A stretch of DNA of 64,000 bases from Gammaproteobacteria bacterium (lineage in GTDB: Bacteria > Pseudomonadota > Gammaproteobacteria > Pseudomonadales > Pseudohongiellaceae), in assembly GCA_024639905.1 (NCBI GenBank), contig JAHEGE010000008.1, forward strand, positions 320,467-384,466, written 5' to 3'. The position numbers were made by a program, and so were the translations under genes. The notes beneath the pieces are model-generated. The model was given only the letters and a program-made list of their open reading frames with translations. It was not told where the DNA came from and ran no database searches. Positions 29,165 to 39,651 of the stretch are shown in pieces (within the stretch, counting starts at the first letter, position 1; the number at the start of each line of letters is the position of its first letter).

Positions 29165-29848
29165 ATGACGCAGGACGAGCTCAAGGCCGCCGTGGCGCGC
29201 GCCGCATTCGACTATGTTGAACGACTTATCGACGACCACAGTGGCGAGTTTATTCTCGGCGTTGGTACGGGGTCTACGGCGAATCTATTTATCGCGGAAC
29301 TCGAGAAGATTAGCTCTTCCATCGCTGCCACTGTCGCAAGCTCGGAGGAGAGCGCGCGTCGATTAAAAGAAATTGGGATTCCGGTCATCGATCTTAACGC
29401 CGCAGGCATTCTGCGGGTTTACGTGGATGGCGCCGACGAGACCGACGACCATTTGCAGCTAATCAAAGGCGGCGGCGCGGCACTCACACGCGAGAAAATA
29501 ATTGCAGCAGCGTCAGAGGAATTTGTGTGTATCGCAGATTCAAGCAAGCTGGTGCCGTATTTGGGCACGTTCCCATTGCCGGTCGAAGTGATTCCCATGG
29601 CTCGTAGCCACGTCGCGCGGCAGCTCGTTAAACTAGGAGGGGATCCCGTTTATCGTGAAGGGGTCATTACCGATAATGGGAATGTGATTCTTGATGTGCA
29701 CAATATGAAGATTGACGAGCCTCGTAAGCTCGAGTCTGCCATCAACCAGATCACAGGCGTGGTAACTAACGGGCTGTTCGCCAATCGACCGGCAGATTTA
29801 CTACTGCTTGCAACGCCAGAAGGCGTTCAAACTCTTCGAGCAAAATAA
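29165..29848 (+). CDS. rpiA: Ribose-5-phosphate isomerase A
   Basis: RpiA interconverts ribose-5-phosphate and ribulose-5-phosphate in the pentose phosphate pathway. The 227-residue protein has [12 protein letters not shown], the catalytic [17 protein letters not shown] and ADSSKLV. I chose ATG 29165 ([10 protein letters not shown]) because upstream codons in the open frame derive from the palindromic repeat, and GAGAGAG lies upstream of this ATG. The stop is followed by another full repeat, so the gene is framed by repeats on both sides. Confidence 0.94.
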   Translation: MTQDELKAAVARAAFDYVERLIDDHSGEFILGVGTGSTANLFIAELEKISSSIAATVASSEESARRLKEIGIPVIDLNAAGILRVYVDGADETDDHLQLIKGGGAALTREKIIAAASEEFVCIADSSKLVPYLGTFPLPVEVIPMARSHVARQLVKLGGDPVYREGVITDNGNVILDVHNMKIDEPRKLESAINQITGVVTNGLFANRPADLLLLATPEGVQTLRAK

Positions 29849-29849
29849 A

Positions 29850-29929
29850 CCCAGGGGTCAGGTCTTTCTTCGTTGTATTCGGTAGCGGTTATTGCAGCCA
29901 AATGCATCGATGAAAGACCTGACCCCGGG
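29850..29929. repeat. Full palindromic intergenic repeat, copy 6
   Basis: The left arm has diverged (CCCAGGGGTCAGGTCTTTCTTCG) while the right arm is perfect. The element follows the rpiA TAA by one base and precedes the end of the convergent cold-shock gene by 28 bp. Confidence 0.9.
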
Positions 29930-29957
29930 TTAGGCGGTCTCTTAGAAGCATCAGAGA

Positions 29958-30167
29958 CTAGAGTGGAGTGACGTTCTCCGCCTGAGGGCCTTTCTGCCCC
30001 TGAGTAACTTCCATCGTTACTTTCTGGCCTTCCATAAGTGAGCGTCGACCCGAGCCGTTGATGGCGCTGAAATGTACGAATACATCTTTGCCGCCTTCTT
30101 GCTCGATAAAGCCGAAGCCCTTCTCATCGTTAAACCACTTTACTGTACCCTCAACTGTCTCTGACAT
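29958..30167 (-). CDS. Cold-shock domain protein
   Basis: This is a 69-residue CspA-type protein made of one cold-shock domain. RNP1 (KGFGFIEQ) and RNP2 (DVFVHFSAI) are present. It binds single-stranded RNA or DNA and usually melts mRNA structure; whether it is cold-induced or constitutive cannot be told. The 5' flank on this strand is a long gene-free stretch, as is common for csp genes with long leaders. Confidence 0.93.
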   Translation of the reverse strand: MSETVEGTVKWFNDEKGFGFIEQEGGKDVFVHFSAINGSGRRSLMEGQKVTMEVTQGQKGPQAENVTPL

Positions 30168-30581
30168 AATTCTCTCGTGCTCTAAAAAATTTTAATGTTA
30201 TTGAACTTAGGCGAACCTAATTCCAACGATCAAAAATCGATCGCTTTCGCATAGTACGCATTCTGCAGAATAGATGGAAACAAAACTTGTCGCAAATTGT
30301 AGCGAGTTATTGACCCCTTTTTGCGCATGGGTTTAGAAAAAAACCCACTCTGCAACTACTCGGTCTACAACCCGCCACTTTGGATAAGAAGATGACGCGT
30401 ATTACACACAATATGTTGTATGCAGCTTCTCAAATTCCGCAAGCTATAGCGTCCTCTTGCGTATCGCTTTGCTCTAAGCGAATGCCCCTTCTTTCAGGAA
30501 TGTGCCACTAATTAGACCGGCATTCCACAGAGTTCATTCACAGTTTTTATCACCGGTGGAAAAAGACCGAGTGGTAACAAT
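30168..30581. other. Gene-free region upstream of the cold-shock gene
   Basis: This 414-bp stretch lies between the csp start and the end of the D2HGDH gene. It is AT-richer than its surroundings, which suits a csp promoter and leader. A weak stem GGGTTT/AAACCC lies at 30329-30346, and TACAAT on the minus strand at 30296-30301 could be a -10 element without a good -35. I see no RNA gene or convincing ORF. Confidence 0.5.
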
Positions 30582-31976
30582 TTAGATTAGCTTGCCTGGA
30601 TTGAGAATGCCGTCGGGATCGAAGACAGACTTGATGGCGCGCATCGCGGCGATCTCGGATTTGGAGCGCGAGTAATGCAGGTAGGGTTTTTTGAGAAGGC
30701 CCACTCCGTGTTCGGCCGAGATGCTTCCACCGTGGCGTTGCACGATCTCGAAAACCCAATTAGACACCTCGGCGCATTTCTCAAAAAATTCCGCTTCGGC
30801 GAGGTCAGCTGGCTTGAGGATATTGAGGTGTACATTGCCGTCGCCAATATGACCGAACCAGATGATTTCGAAATCGGGATACGCTTCGCCAACCAAGCGG
30901 TCAACTTCTTGCAAAAACTCAGGCACTTTAGACACGCGAACAGAGATGTCATTCTTGTAGGGCGTGAACTGCGCAATGGTTTCGGAGATGTCTTCACGAA
31001 GGCGCCAGAGGCTTTTTGCTTGCGTGAGGTTCTGACTAACGGTGCCATCGGTAACCCAGCCATTTTCGAGGCAGTGTTCGAAAACCTCCATAGCGGTTTC
31101 CATGTCGGCGTCAGACTGGTTTTCAAATTCCACCAACGCATAGAACGGCGTCGCGCTCTCGAAAGGACGCTGCAAGCCTTTTTCTGCCATGACATGGACT
31201 AGCGCCTTTTCTGAGAAAAACTCGAACGCGGTAAGCGGCAACTTGGCTTGGCATGCTTGTAAAACAGGCATCGTTGCAGCCATGTCTTCAACGCCGAGTA
31301 GCATGACACTAGGATCCTTCGGCAGGCTTGTCAGGCTCATGGTGAGCTCGACGATAAGACCCAGCGTGCCTTCCGAACCAACGAATAAATGACGGAAATC
31401 GTAACCCGTATTATTTTTCGCCAGGCCCTGATTGAAACTCAGAAGCTCGCCTGTTCCTGTAACGACTTTCATGCCAGCAACCCACTGGCGTGTCATGCCA
31501 TAGCGAATGACCTTAATGCCGCCGGCGTTCGTTGCGACATTGCCGCCCAGTTGGCTCGAGCCAGACGAGGCGAAGTCTACGGGGTAGAACAATCCTTCTG
31601 CCTCCGCGAATTGTTGAAGCTGTTCTGTCACGACGCCGGGCTGGCAAACTACTAGGCGGTCGGCAGCGTTGAATTCGAGAATGTTATTCATGCGATCGAA
31701 GGCAACGACGAGCTCTCCGGCCGGTGCTACGGCGCCGCCACTTAGGCCCGTGCGGCCACCTGAAGGGACTAGCGGCACTTCTAAGCGCCTGGCGAGCTTA
31801 ACCAGAGCCACTACCGCCTCGGCATCGGCGGGAAGCACAACCGCGATGGGCGCTGGTTTAGCGAACTTGGTCCAGTCTTTGCCGTAGGTCTCTAAGTCTG
31901 CCGGCTCAGTTTTTAGGCCAGCCGCGCCAACAATGTCGTTTAGGGCGTTAAGAAGCTCAGTTTTGGTGCAGTTCAT
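30582..31976 (-). CDS. FAD-linked D-2-hydroxyglutarate dehydrogenase
   Basis: This 464-residue protein is of the GlcD/D2HGDH class. The FAD-binding (PCMH) domain has PSGGRTGLSGGAVAP and GSSQLGGNVATNAGG. The C-terminal FAD-oxidase domain has WFGHIGDGNVHLNI and SISAEHGVGLLKKP with GILNPGKL. It is divergent from serA, as in pseudomonads. There D2HGDH reoxidises the D-2-hydroxyglutarate that SerA makes, which drives serine synthesis. D-lactate or glycolate oxidase is the alternative; the gene pairing favours D2HGDH. Confidence 0.83.
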   Translation of the reverse strand: MNCTKTELLNALNDIVGAAGLKTEPADLETYGKDWTKFAKPAPIAVVLPADAEAVVALVKLARRLEVPLVPSGGRTGLSGGAVAPAGELVVAFDRMNNILEFNAADRLVVCQPGVVTEQLQQFAEAEGLFYPVDFASSGSSQLGGNVATNAGGIKVIRYGMTRQWVAGMKVVTGTGELLSFNQGLAKNNTGYDFRHLFVGSEGTLGLIVELTMSLTSLPKDPSVMLLGVEDMAATMPVLQACQAKLPLTAFEFFSEKALVHVMAEKGLQRPFESATPFYALVEFENQSDADMETAMEVFEHCLENGWVTDGTVSQNLTQAKSLWRLREDISETIAQFTPYKNDISVRVSKVPEFLQEVDRLVGEAYPDFEIIWFGHIGDGNVHLNILKPADLAEAEFFEKCAEVSNWVFEIVQRHGGSISAEHGVGLLKKPYLHYSRSKSEIAAMRAIKSVFDPDGILNPGKLI

Positions 31977-32176
31977 CGTGTATACCTAAGAGGCCGTAGC
32001 AAGGTCGCGCCGTTGGCAGAAAGCTGCTCTTGGCAGCGGTAAGTATGTTACCATGCGCCCGCTTTTTGGGCATCGCCCATCACCGCCGGCATCATTTTCG
32101 TGGTGCGCTCTCGGCGACTTTTAGACCAAATACTCTTAGCCCCAGTTGAATACACACCACCGCCGCGGAATCAGCT

Positions 32177-33406
32177 ATGTCTTCTACTTCACTCGATAAG
32201 CGTAAGATCAAATTCCTCTTGCTTGAGGCCGTTCACGAGAGCGCCATTGAAGCGCTGCGCAGCGAGGGCTACGAGAACATCGAGTATCTAAAAACCTCGC
32301 TGAGCGAAGATGAGCTAGTCGAGAAGATCAAGGACGTGCACTTCGTTGGCCTGCGTTCGCGCACCCAGCTCACCGAGCGGGTGTTCGCTGCAGCTAGCAA
32401 ATTGCAGGCCGTCGGTTGTTTCTGTATCGGCACCAACCAAGTTGACCTCAACGCGGCGCTGGTGCGTGGCATTCCCGTATTTAACGCGCCTTATTCCAAT
32501 ACGCGGAGTGTCGCAGAATTGGTTATAGGGCAGGCGATCTTGCTCCTACGCCGGGTGCCGGAAAAAAGCGCACTGTTACATCGCGGCGTTTGGCAGAAGT
32601 CGGCGACGGGTTCTTTTGAGACTCGGGGCAAGAAATTGGGCATCGTGGGCTACGGTAATATCGGCTCGCAGCTCAGCGTGCTAGCCGAGTCCATGGGCAT
32701 GAAGGTATTCCTGTTCGACGTTGTTACTAAATTGCCGCTCGGCAATGCGACCCAGCTTGGCTCTTTAGAAGAGCTCATGCGCACCTGTGACATCGTTACA
32801 CTTCATGTGCCAGAAACGCCAGAAACCAAGGACTTAATTGGCGCGAAAGAGCTTGGCTGGATGCGCCCCGAGGCAATCCTGATCAACGCCTCGCGCGGCA
32901 CGGTTGTGGACATCGACGCCTTGGCGGCGGCGCTGCGAGAGAATCGACTAGCGGGCGCGGCGATCGACGTCTTCCCGGTCGAGCCAAAATCGAATGATGA
33001 GGAGTTTGTCTCGCCGCTGCGCGAGTTCGACAACTGCATCCTCACGCCTCATGTGGGTGGCAGCACGATGGAGGCGCAGCGCAATATCGGCATCGAGGTC
33101 GCGGAGAAGCTGGTGCGCTACAGCGACAACGGCTCGAGCTTTGCGTCGGTCAATTTCCCCGAAGTCTCGCTGCCTGCGCACCCAGGAAAGCATCGACTCC
33201 TGCATATTCACGAGAATGTTCCGGGCGTGCTTAGCCAGATCAACAGCATCTTCTCAGAGAGCGGCATTAACATTAGCTCCCAATACCTGCAGACCAACGA
33301 CAAGGTTGGCTACGTGGTAATGGACGTCGACATCGACGCCAGCGAACTCGCGCTCGCCCGCCTCAACGAAGTCAACGGCACCATCAAATCCCGAGTCCTC
33401 TTCTAA
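32177..33406 (+). CDS. serA: D-3-phosphoglycerate dehydrogenase
   Basis: SerA oxidises 3-phosphoglycerate at the start of serine synthesis. The 409-residue protein has the catalytic domain with CFCIGTNQVDL, the NAD-binding GIVGYGNIGSQLSVLAE, the active-site TPHVGGSTMEAQ and a C-terminal ACT domain (LLHIHENVPGVLSQINSIF) for serine feedback, the E. coli-type architecture. The 200-bp divergent region with the D2HGDH gene should hold both promoters. The stop reads TAACCCGGG, the start of a broken repeat. Confidence 0.95.
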   Translation: MSSTSLDKRKIKFLLLEAVHESAIEALRSEGYENIEYLKTSLSEDELVEKIKDVHFVGLRSRTQLTERVFAAASKLQAVGCFCIGTNQVDLNAALVRGIPVFNAPYSNTRSVAELVIGQAILLLRRVPEKSALLHRGVWQKSATGSFETRGKKLGIVGYGNIGSQLSVLAESMGMKVFLFDVVTKLPLGNATQLGSLEELMRTCDIVTLHVPETPETKDLIGAKELGWMRPEAILINASRGTVVDIDALAAALRENRLAGAAIDVFPVEPKSNDEEFVSPLREFDNCILTPHVGGSTMEAQRNIGIEVAEKLVRYSDNGSSFASVNFPEVSLPAHPGKHRLLHIHENVPGVLSQINSIFSESGINISSQYLQTNDKVGYVVMDVDIDASELALARLNEVNGTIKSRVLF

Positions 33407-33450
33407 CCCGGGCCATAACCCGGGGTCAGGTCTTTCATCGATGCCTTTTC
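33407..33450. repeat. Nested half repeat, copy 7 (left-arm orientation)
   Basis: After the serA TAA comes CCCGGG, then CCATAA, then a full left arm CCCGGGGTCAGGTCTTTCAT continuing to GATGCCTTTTCCCC (33419-33449). The doubled TAACCCGGG start suggests one insertion beside or into the end of an older one. It faces copy 8 across the MAPEG gene. Confidence 0.85.
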
Positions 33451-33536
33451 CCCACCAATACAGCGATATTGGTGCGGGTTGCGCTGGAGTGCCCTGTAGG
33501 ATTAGGCTCTAAACCTACAATAATAAGGAGCTCGCC

Positions 33537-33908
33537 ATGACGATGACCCAGGTAATACTCGCTACCCTCGCGTTAACACTTGTGCATATTTGGTTCGTGC
33601 CGGCGTTCTTCAATCGACGGCATCTCAAACATCTCATGGGCTCACGCGATACGCAGCTCGAGCTCTCGATGCACGCCGCACGAGCCTCCCGTGCCTCGAC
33701 CAACTTCCAAGAGAGCCTCGTCCCGTTTCTCGCGTTATGCCTGTTGGCGATGATTACCGGTACTGATTTGCTGCTCTTAGCGCAAAGCTGGCTGGGCCTG
33801 CGTGTCGTTTATCTCGGCTGTTATGTGGGCGGCATCAATCCCGCGAGATCCTATGTGTGGGTCGCGTCGCTGATTGTGCTGGTGATGATGGCGGTCGGGC
33901 TAGCCTAA
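33537..33908 (+). CDS. MAPEG-family membrane protein
   Basis: This is a 123-residue inner-membrane protein with four hydrophobic segments, preceded by a good ribosome-binding site (AAGGAGCTCGCC). The loop ASRASTNFQESLVPFLAL and the RVVYLGCYVGGINPARSYVW region match the MAPEG superfamily (microsomal GST-like). Its substrate is unknown. It stands alone between two half repeats in opposite orientation, with the central-metabolism gene fba downstream on the other strand. Confidence 0.75.
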   Translation: MTMTQVILATLALTLVHIWFVPAFFNRRHLKHLMGSRDTQLELSMHAARASRASTNFQESLVPFLALCLLAMITGTDLLLLAQSWLGLRVVYLGCYVGGINPARSYVWVASLIVLVMMAVGLA

Positions 33909-33928
33909 AGCCGACCGCCTAGGAAATT

Positions 33929-33966
33929 CCCGGGGAAAATGCATCGATGAAAGACCTGACCCCGGG
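33929..33966. repeat. Half repeat, copy 8 (right-arm orientation)
   Basis: CCCGGGGAAAATGCATCGAT continues to GACCTGACCCCGGG. In this copy the outer CCCGGGG and CCCCGGG can pair, making a 38-nt self-contained stem-loop, which may show the true half-unit. It ends one base before the fba stop codon. Confidence 0.92.
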
Positions 33967-33967
33967 T

Positions 33968-35011
33968 TTAGAGGCCGTATTTGGTGGCCATTTCTTCTAG
34001 GCTGTAGACTTTGCCTATGTTGGACACTTGGCCGGCGCAGCCGAAAGACTCTAGGCGTGCGGCGACGATGCCTTTCATGGCGGTCATGGTCGGAATGAGG
34101 AATTTGCGCGGGTCGAACTCGCTGGGGTTCTCGGCGAGGAACTTGCGCGCCGCACCTGTCGAGGCCAGGCGTAGGTCGGTGTCTATGTTGACCTTGCGCA
34201 CGCCGTGACGGATGCCTTCCTGAATTTCTTCAACCGGCACCCCGTAGGTCTCGGGGATATCGCCACCGAATTCGTTGATGATCGCCAGCCATTCCTGCGG
34301 CACAGACGACGAGCCGTGCATCACGAGGTGGGTATTAGGAATCTTCGCGTGGATTTCCTTAATGCGGCTGATGGCGAGTATATCGCCCGTGGGCGGACGA
34401 CTAAACTTGTACGCGCCATGACTTGTGCCTACCGCAATGGCGAGCGCATCGACGCCGGTGGCGTTGACGAAATCTTCCGCTTCCTGCGGGTCGGTCAGCA
34501 TCTGATCGTGAGTCAAAATACCCTCGGCGCCAACCCCGTCTTCTTCGCCAGCCGTGCCAGTCTCTAACGAGCCCAGGCAGCCGATCTCGCCTTCTACCGA
34601 CACGCCACAGGCGTGCGCCATCGCGACGACGGTCTTAGTTACGCCGGCATTGTAGTCAAAGTCCATCGGCGTCTTGCCATCTTCGCCGAGAGATCCGTCC
34701 ATCATCACCGACGAGAATCCCAACTGAATCGAACGCTGGCAGATCGCCGGCGACATGCCGTGGTCTTGGTGCATGACGATTGGAATGTGGGGAAATTCTT
34801 CGATCGCCGCTTGAATCATGTGCTTGAGGAAATTAGAGCCTGCGTATTTTCGCGCGCCAGCCGACGCCTGCAGAATCACTGGGCTATTCGCCTCGTCCGC
34901 GGCTTCCATGATCGCACGCACTTGCTCCAAATTATTGACGTTAAACGCGGGCACGCCGTAGCTGTGTTCGGCGGCATGGTCGAGCAATTGTCGTAAGCTA
35001 ATAAGTGCCAT
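33968..35011 (-). CDS. fba: Class II fructose-1,6-bisphosphate aldolase
   Basis: This zinc-dependent aldolase of glycolysis, gluconeogenesis or the Calvin cycle has 347 residues. The motifs are [21 protein letters not shown] (zinc ligands and catalytic Asp), [32 protein letters not shown] and [10 protein letters not shown]. It is closest to the CbbA-like class IIB branch. It follows epd and pgk in the same orientation but has a 138-bp gap before it and probably its own promoter; GAGGAAA is the ribosome-binding site. Confidence 0.94.
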   Translation of the reverse strand: MALISLRQLLDHAAEHSYGVPAFNVNNLEQVRAIMEAADEANSPVILQASAGARKYAGSNFLKHMIQAAIEEFPHIPIVMHQDHGMSPAICQRSIQLGFSSVMMDGSLGEDGKTPMDFDYNAGVTKTVVAMAHACGVSVEGEIGCLGSLETGTAGEEDGVGAEGILTHDQMLTDPQEAEDFVNATGVDALAIAVGTSHGAYKFSRPPTGDILAISRIKEIHAKIPNTHLVMHGSSSVPQEWLAIINEFGGDIPETYGVPVEEIQEGIRHGVRKVNIDTDLRLASTGAARKFLAENPSEFDPRKFLIPTMTAMKGIVAARLESFGCAGQVSNIGKVYSLEEMATKYGL

Positions 35012-35149
35012 GGTGTTTCCTCGAAGACGCAGGGATGGCCCCCACTTAATTTATTAATGCCTAAATACGTTCATTCTACTTTGGCGGCCTCTCATTGAAA
35101 GCCAAGCCGCAGCGTTTTTAACGATCGGTTAGCGCGCAAACACGCTCGA

Positions 35150-36325
35150 TTAAGCCTTAGCCCTCTGCAACAAAATATCAACAGCCGGCAGCACCTCGCC
35201 CTGCACATACTCGAGGAACGCGCCGCCGCCAGTGGAAATATAGGAGATCGATTCGGTCACACCGAACGCATCGATCGCCGCGATCGTCTCGCCGCCACCG
35301 GCAATCGAGAAGCCCGCGTTGGCTGCCACTGCTTCGGCGATCGCCTGCGTGCCGCCTGCGAACTGTGGAATCTCGAACACTCCGACAGGACCGTTCCAGA
35401 TCACCGTGCGCATCTGCGCGATGGTGGCCGCGAACTGCGCTGCTGTCTGTGGGCCGATATCCAAAATCATGTCGTCGTCGGCGATGTCGGCAACGAGTTT
35501 AGTTGTGGCCTGTGCGTCGGCGCTAAACTCTTTTGCGACGATCACATCGACAGGCAAAGGAATTGAGGTTTGCGCCATGAGTTCTTGCGCCAACGGGATA
35601 AGGTCTTGTTCGCACAGGCTCTTGCCCACGTTAATGCCGCTTGCAGCAAGGAACGTGTTGGCAATGCCGCCACCCACGATCAGGTGATCCACTTTCGTCG
35701 CTAAGCTTTTGAGCACTTCGAGTTTGCTAGAAACCTTTGCGCCACCAACGATTGCCAACATGGGGCGTTCGGGTGCGTGGAGAGATTTCTGCAGGGCGTC
35801 TAATTCTCCCGCGAGCAACAGGCCGGCGCAGGCAACGGGTGCGAACTTAGCCACACCGTGGGTGCTGGCCTGCGCGCGGTGCGCAGTGCCAAATGCGTCC
35901 ATGACGAAAACATCGCATAGCGCGGCATACTGCTGCGCCAACGCTTCATCATTACTGCCTTCACCGACGTTCATGCGGACGTTTTCGAGCAAGGTAATCG
36001 GCGCGTCCAAAGTTTGGGCAGCCTCTAACTCTGCGAGGCTTGCAACGTGCACGTCGGCGCCGAGCAACTTCGCCAAATGTGCCGCCACGGGGGCCAGGGA
36101 AAACTCCGCCTGATCGCTAACAGCAACGCCTTCGGCAGGTCGACCGAGGTGCGACATCACTAACACCTTAGCGCCTTGGCCGAGCGCGAGTTTAATCGTC
36201 GGCAGTGCGGCACGAATACGGGTATCGTTGCCCACCACGCCGTCTTTAACCGGCACGTTGAGATCTTCGCGAATGAGTACGCGCTTGCCGGCCAGGTCGA
36301 GGTCTTGCATCCTAATGAATTTCAT
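35150..36325 (-). CDS. pgk: Phosphoglycerate kinase
   Basis: Pgk interconverts 1,3-bisphosphoglycerate and 3-phosphoglycerate with ATP formation. The 391-residue protein has [51 protein letters not shown] and the nucleotide-binding GGGETIAA with [12 protein letters not shown] chose ATG 36325 ([11 protein letters not shown]) because AGGAC precedes it at the right distance; the frame extends to 36343. It lies 34 bp after epd and is probably cotranscribed with it. Confidence 0.95.
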   Translation of the reverse strand: MKFIRMQDLDLAGKRVLIREDLNVPVKDGVVGNDTRIRAALPTIKLALGQGAKVLVMSHLGRPAEGVAVSDQAEFSLAPVAAHLAKLLGADVHVASLAELEAAQTLDAPITLLENVRMNVGEGSNDEALAQQYAALCDVFVMDAFGTAHRAQASTHGVAKFAPVACAGLLLAGELDALQKSLHAPERPMLAIVGGAKVSSKLEVLKSLATKVDHLIVGGGIANTFLAASGINVGKSLCEQDLIPLAQELMAQTSIPLPVDVIVAKEFSADAQATTKLVADIADDDMILDIGPQTAAQFAATIAQMRTVIWNGPVGVFEIPQFAGGTQAIAEAVAANAGFSIAGGGETIAAIDAFGVTESISYISTGGGAFLEYVQGEVLPAVDILLQRAKA

Positions 36326-36359
36326 TACTGTCCTTTTTATCAACCCTTGTAGTGAGCCC

Positions 36360-37376
36360 TTACGAAGAGCCCTTCAGCACCTGTGCGACGTCGAGCATAC
36401 GGTTAGCGTAAGCCCATTCGTTATCAAACCAGACCAGTAATTTTACCAGCCTCATGCCGGCAACCAGTGTTTGATTCAAATCGACGATCGCCGACCGTGG
36501 GTCGTGGTTAAAGTCTGTGGAGGCTAATGGCTCGGTGGTAAAACCGAGTACGTTCGCCGGCAATGCTGCGCTGGCGGTTTTAATCGCTTCGTTTATCGCC
36601 TCGACGCTGACATCCGCGCTCGTAGTTAAGGTGAGGTCCATCGCCGACACGTTAACCGTTGGCACGCGAATCGCCTGTGCCTGTAGCTTACCGTTTAGCG
36701 CAGGCAGAATACGTTCGATGCCTTTCGCCAGCGCCGTATCCACGGGAATGATCGATTGCATCGCGCTGCGTGTCTTGCGCAAATCTTGATGGTGGTAGCT
36801 GTCGATTACCGGCTGATCATTCATCGCCGAATGAATCGTGGTAATCACGCCATGTTCGATTCCGAACGCGTCGTTGACGGCCTTAAGTACCGGCACAATG
36901 CAGTTTGTCGTACAGGAGGCATTCGACAGGATCGTCTCGCTGCCTGTCAGCGTGTCATGATTGATGCCGTAGACTAGCGTTGCGTCGACGTCACTGTCCG
37001 CGGGCTGCGAGAACAAGACGCGCTTCGCACCGTTAGCGATATGTAACTGGGCGGTCGCGCGATCGGAGAATGCGCCACTGCATTCCAGCACGAGATCGAT
37101 CTCGAGATCGCGCCAAGGCAGCATCCCGACGCTCGCTTCCTGCGAGACGCGAATCGCATCGCCGCTGACGATTAATTCGCCCTCGCCTTGCGCGACCTCA
37201 CCCAGAAATCTGCCGTGGGTGCTGTCGTAACGCGTTAGATGCGCGAGGTTGCCGATGTCTGCCAGATCGTTAATAGCCACGATGCGCAAGTCGGCGTAGT
37301 TCGTCGACTCGTAAAAAGCCCGCAGTACACAGCGGCCTATGCGGCCATAGCCGTTGATCGCGATCTTGTAGCTCAT
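36360..37376 (-). CDS. epd: Erythrose-4-phosphate / glyceraldehyde-3-phosphate dehydrogenase (Epd-type)
   Basis: This 338-residue NAD-dependent enzyme of the GAPDH superfamily has [18 protein letters not shown] for NAD binding and the catalytic cysteine in [14 protein letters not shown]. The stretches [20 protein letters not shown] and [12 protein letters not shown] resemble E. coli Epd more than GapA. Epd feeds the pyridoxal-phosphate pathway, but GAPDH activity in this gluconeogenic cluster is equally possible. The start is ATG 37376. The order tkt-epd-pgk-fba is the one known from pseudomonads. Confidence 0.88.
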   Translation of the reverse strand: MSYKIAINGYGRIGRCVLRAFYESTNYADLRIVAINDLADIGNLAHLTRYDSTHGRFLGEVAQGEGELIVSGDAIRVSQEASVGMLPWRDLEIDLVLECSGAFSDRATAQLHIANGAKRVLFSQPADSDVDATLVYGINHDTLTGSETILSNASCTTNCIVPVLKAVNDAFGIEHGVITTIHSAMNDQPVIDSYHHQDLRKTRSAMQSIIPVDTALAKGIERILPALNGKLQAQAIRVPTVNVSAMDLTLTTSADVSVEAINEAIKTASAALPANVLGFTTEPLASTDFNHDPRSAIVDLNQTLVAGMRLVKLLVWFDNEWAYANRMLDVAQVLKGSS

Positions 37377-37404
37377 AGGGCTCTCATCTTGGTGCCGCGC
37401 GACT

Positions 37405-39402
37405 CTAGAGTAGCGAACGAACCGTGTTGACGACGTTGTCGCTTGTGAAGCCAAAGTGCGCCATCAATTCGCCACCCGGTGCCGATTCGCCGAAGGTCTG
37501 CATGCCAATTACTTTGCCGTCGAGACCAACGAATTTCGCCCAGTAATCTGCGCCAGCCGCTTCCACTGCTACACGCGTGCGGACTGCATTTGGCAGAACG
37601 CTCTCTTGATAGGCGGGGTCTTGCGACTCGAAAACGTCTACGCTGGGCAAAGACACCAGACGCACTTTCGCGCCGTCGGCATTGAGTGCGGTCACCGCGT
37701 CGCGGCAGATGCCAACTTCGGAGCCAGTAGCAATCACGATCGCTTCAGGCTCGCCTTCACAATCTTGCAGCACGTAGCCGCCGCGCGCGATGTTAGCGAG
37801 TTGATCTGCGCTGCGTGCCTGATGCGGCAAACCCTGGCGCGAGAAAATCAGTGATGTTGGTCCAACGCTACGCTCGATTGCCGATTTCCAAGCCACTGCT
37901 GACTCGACGCTGTCGCAAGGACGCCATACCGACATATTGGGCGTGCTGCGCAGGTTCGCGATCTGCTCGATAGGTTGGTGCGTGGGTCCGTCTTCGCCCT
38001 GACCGATAGAGTCGTGCGTATACACCAAGATACTTTGCTGCTGCATCAGCGCCGCCATGCGTGCTGCGTTGCGCGCGTACTCCATGAAGATTAGGAATGT
38101 CGCCGTGTAAGGCACGAATCCGCCGTGTAACGCGATGCCCGAGGCGATGGCTGTCATACCAAACTCGCGCACGCCGTAGTAAATGTAGTTGCCGTCTGCC
38201 TTGTCCGTAATTGGCGTGCTTCCTGACCAATTAGTCAAATTAGACCCGGTGAGGTCTGCCGAGCCGCCGATGAGCTCGGGAAGCATAGAGCCAAAGGCCT
38301 CTAGGCAGTTTTGCGATGCCTTTCGGCTCGCGATATTTTCTGGATTCGCCTGCAAATGCGCGATGTATTCGTCGGCTTTCTCTTTGAAGAACCCTGGGAG
38401 CTGGCCTTTCAAGCGTCGGATCAGCTCCATCGCCAATTCTGGGTGTTCTTCCTCGTAGCCTACGAGCAGCTCTTTCCAAGCCGTCTCTGCGCCGAAGCCT
38501 TTCTCGGTGCAGTCCCACGCGTTCTTGATGGGGTCGGGAATCACGAAGGCATTGTGTGGCCAGTCGAGTGCCGCGCGTGTCGCCGCTATCTCATCGGCGC
38601 CCAAAGGCGCGCCGTGGGTCGCTGCCGTGCCCTGCTTATTGGGCGAGCCGTAGCCGATAATCGTCTTGCATTTGATCAGCGTGGGTCGGGGATCCGCCTT
38701 CGCTGCGACAATCGCGTCATTTATCGCTGCTGAATCGTGGCCGTCTACAGCGAGCACCTGCCAGTTGTACGACTCGAAGCGCTTGGCCGTGTCGTCGCTA
38801 AACCAGTCTTGCACCTCGCCATCGATAGAAATGCCGTTGTCGTCATAAAACACGATCAATTTGCCAAGCTTGAGCGTGCCCGCTAGCGAGCACACCTCGT
38901 GAGAAATGCCTTCCATCAGGCAGCCGTCGCCCGCAAACACATAAGTGTGGTGATCGACGACGTCAAAGCCCGGGCGGTTGAACTGCGCGCCTAGGGTCTT
39001 TTCGGCGATCGCCATGCCTACCGCATTCGCGAGACCCTGACCCAAGGGACCGGTTGTGGTTTCCACGCCAGGTGTATAGCCGTATTCGGGGTGGCCGGGC
39101 GTCTTCGAGTCCATCTGCCGGAACTGCTTGATGTCGTCGATCGAGACATCGTAGCCGGTGAGATGCAAAAGCGAGTAGATCAGCATCGAGCCGTGGCCGT
39201 TAGACAGTACGAAGCGGTCGCGATTAAGCCACTTGGGGTTGCTAGGGCTATGATTTAAATGATCTTTCCAAAGAACCTCGGCGATATCCGCCATCCCCAT
39301 CGGTGCGCCCGGATGGCCTGAATTCGCCTGTTGAACGGCATCCATACTCAGCGCACGGATTGCGTTGGCGCATTGCTTGCGGGTAATAGCGGCTTCCGCC
39401 AT
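37405..39402 (-). CDS. tkt: Transketolase
   Basis: Transketolase moves two-carbon units in the pentose phosphate pathway using thiamine diphosphate. The 665-residue protein has [17 protein letters not shown], the thiamine-binding [16 protein letters not shown] with [11 protein letters not shown], and the pyrimidine-domain [20 protein letters not shown]. It heads the tkt-epd-pgk run and is divergent from sahR, sharing the intergenic region that carries the SahR-type operator. Confidence 0.96.
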   Translation of the reverse strand: MAEAAITRKQCANAIRALSMDAVQQANSGHPGAPMGMADIAEVLWKDHLNHSPSNPKWLNRDRFVLSNGHGSMLIYSLLHLTGYDVSIDDIKQFRQMDSKTPGHPEYGYTPGVETTTGPLGQGLANAVGMAIAEKTLGAQFNRPGFDVVDHHTYVFAGDGCLMEGISHEVCSLAGTLKLGKLIVFYDDNGISIDGEVQDWFSDDTAKRFESYNWQVLAVDGHDSAAINDAIVAAKADPRPTLIKCKTIIGYGSPNKQGTAATHGAPLGADEIAATRAALDWPHNAFVIPDPIKNAWDCTEKGFGAETAWKELLVGYEEEHPELAMELIRRLKGQLPGFFKEKADEYIAHLQANPENIASRKASQNCLEAFGSMLPELIGGSADLTGSNLTNWSGSTPITDKADGNYIYYGVREFGMTAIASGIALHGGFVPYTATFLIFMEYARNAARMAALMQQQSILVYTHDSIGQGEDGPTHQPIEQIANLRSTPNMSVWRPCDSVESAVAWKSAIERSVGPTSLIFSRQGLPHQARSADQLANIARGGYVLQDCEGEPEAIVIATGSEVGICRDAVTALNADGAKVRLVSLPSVDVFESQDPAYQESVLPNAVRTRVAVEAAGADYWAKFVGLDGKVIGMQTFGESAPGGELMAHFGFTSDNVVNTVRSLL

Positions 39403-39558
39403 GGGTGGGGCTCCTTACTGGATGAGGGATCGACTTGAATTCGTGCGGTTAGTAAGCGCGTATTTTCGCCCACCTGACGCGAATATGCTACTCGCGGCGC
39501 CGACTATTCGGCAGTCTGCCCCCGCTGAAGTGCTCTCGCTTAGGCGTTCTATGGCTGT

Positions 39559-39599
39559 TTTTGATATCTATATCAAAATTATTTGATATAGATTTGTAT
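39559..39599. promoter_or_regulatory. Palindromic operator upstream of sahR
   Basis: TTTGATATCTATATCAAA at 39560-39577 is a perfect inverted repeat (8 bp arms, 2-bp centre) extending one further base on each side. A second TTTGATAT half with a weaker partner follows at 39582-39599, 22 bp on. It sits 60-90 bp before the sahR start in the tkt-sahR divergent region. ArsR-family dimers bind such palindromes, so autoregulation by SahR is likely. Confidence 0.65.
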
Positions 39600-39651
39600 T
39601 GGGGCGCATTTGTTGTTACATTGCGCGCCATCCAAGACCGGAGCACCCTGT

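Noticed and set aside
21553..29929. CRISPR-like array of spaced repeats
   Set aside because: The repeats are kilobases apart, palindromic over their whole length and separated by genes; there are no regular spacers and no cas genes.
36360..37376. Calling the Epd-type gene gapA
   Set aside because: Sequence features and gene order with pgk and fba point to Epd; GAPDH activity is possible but not shown.
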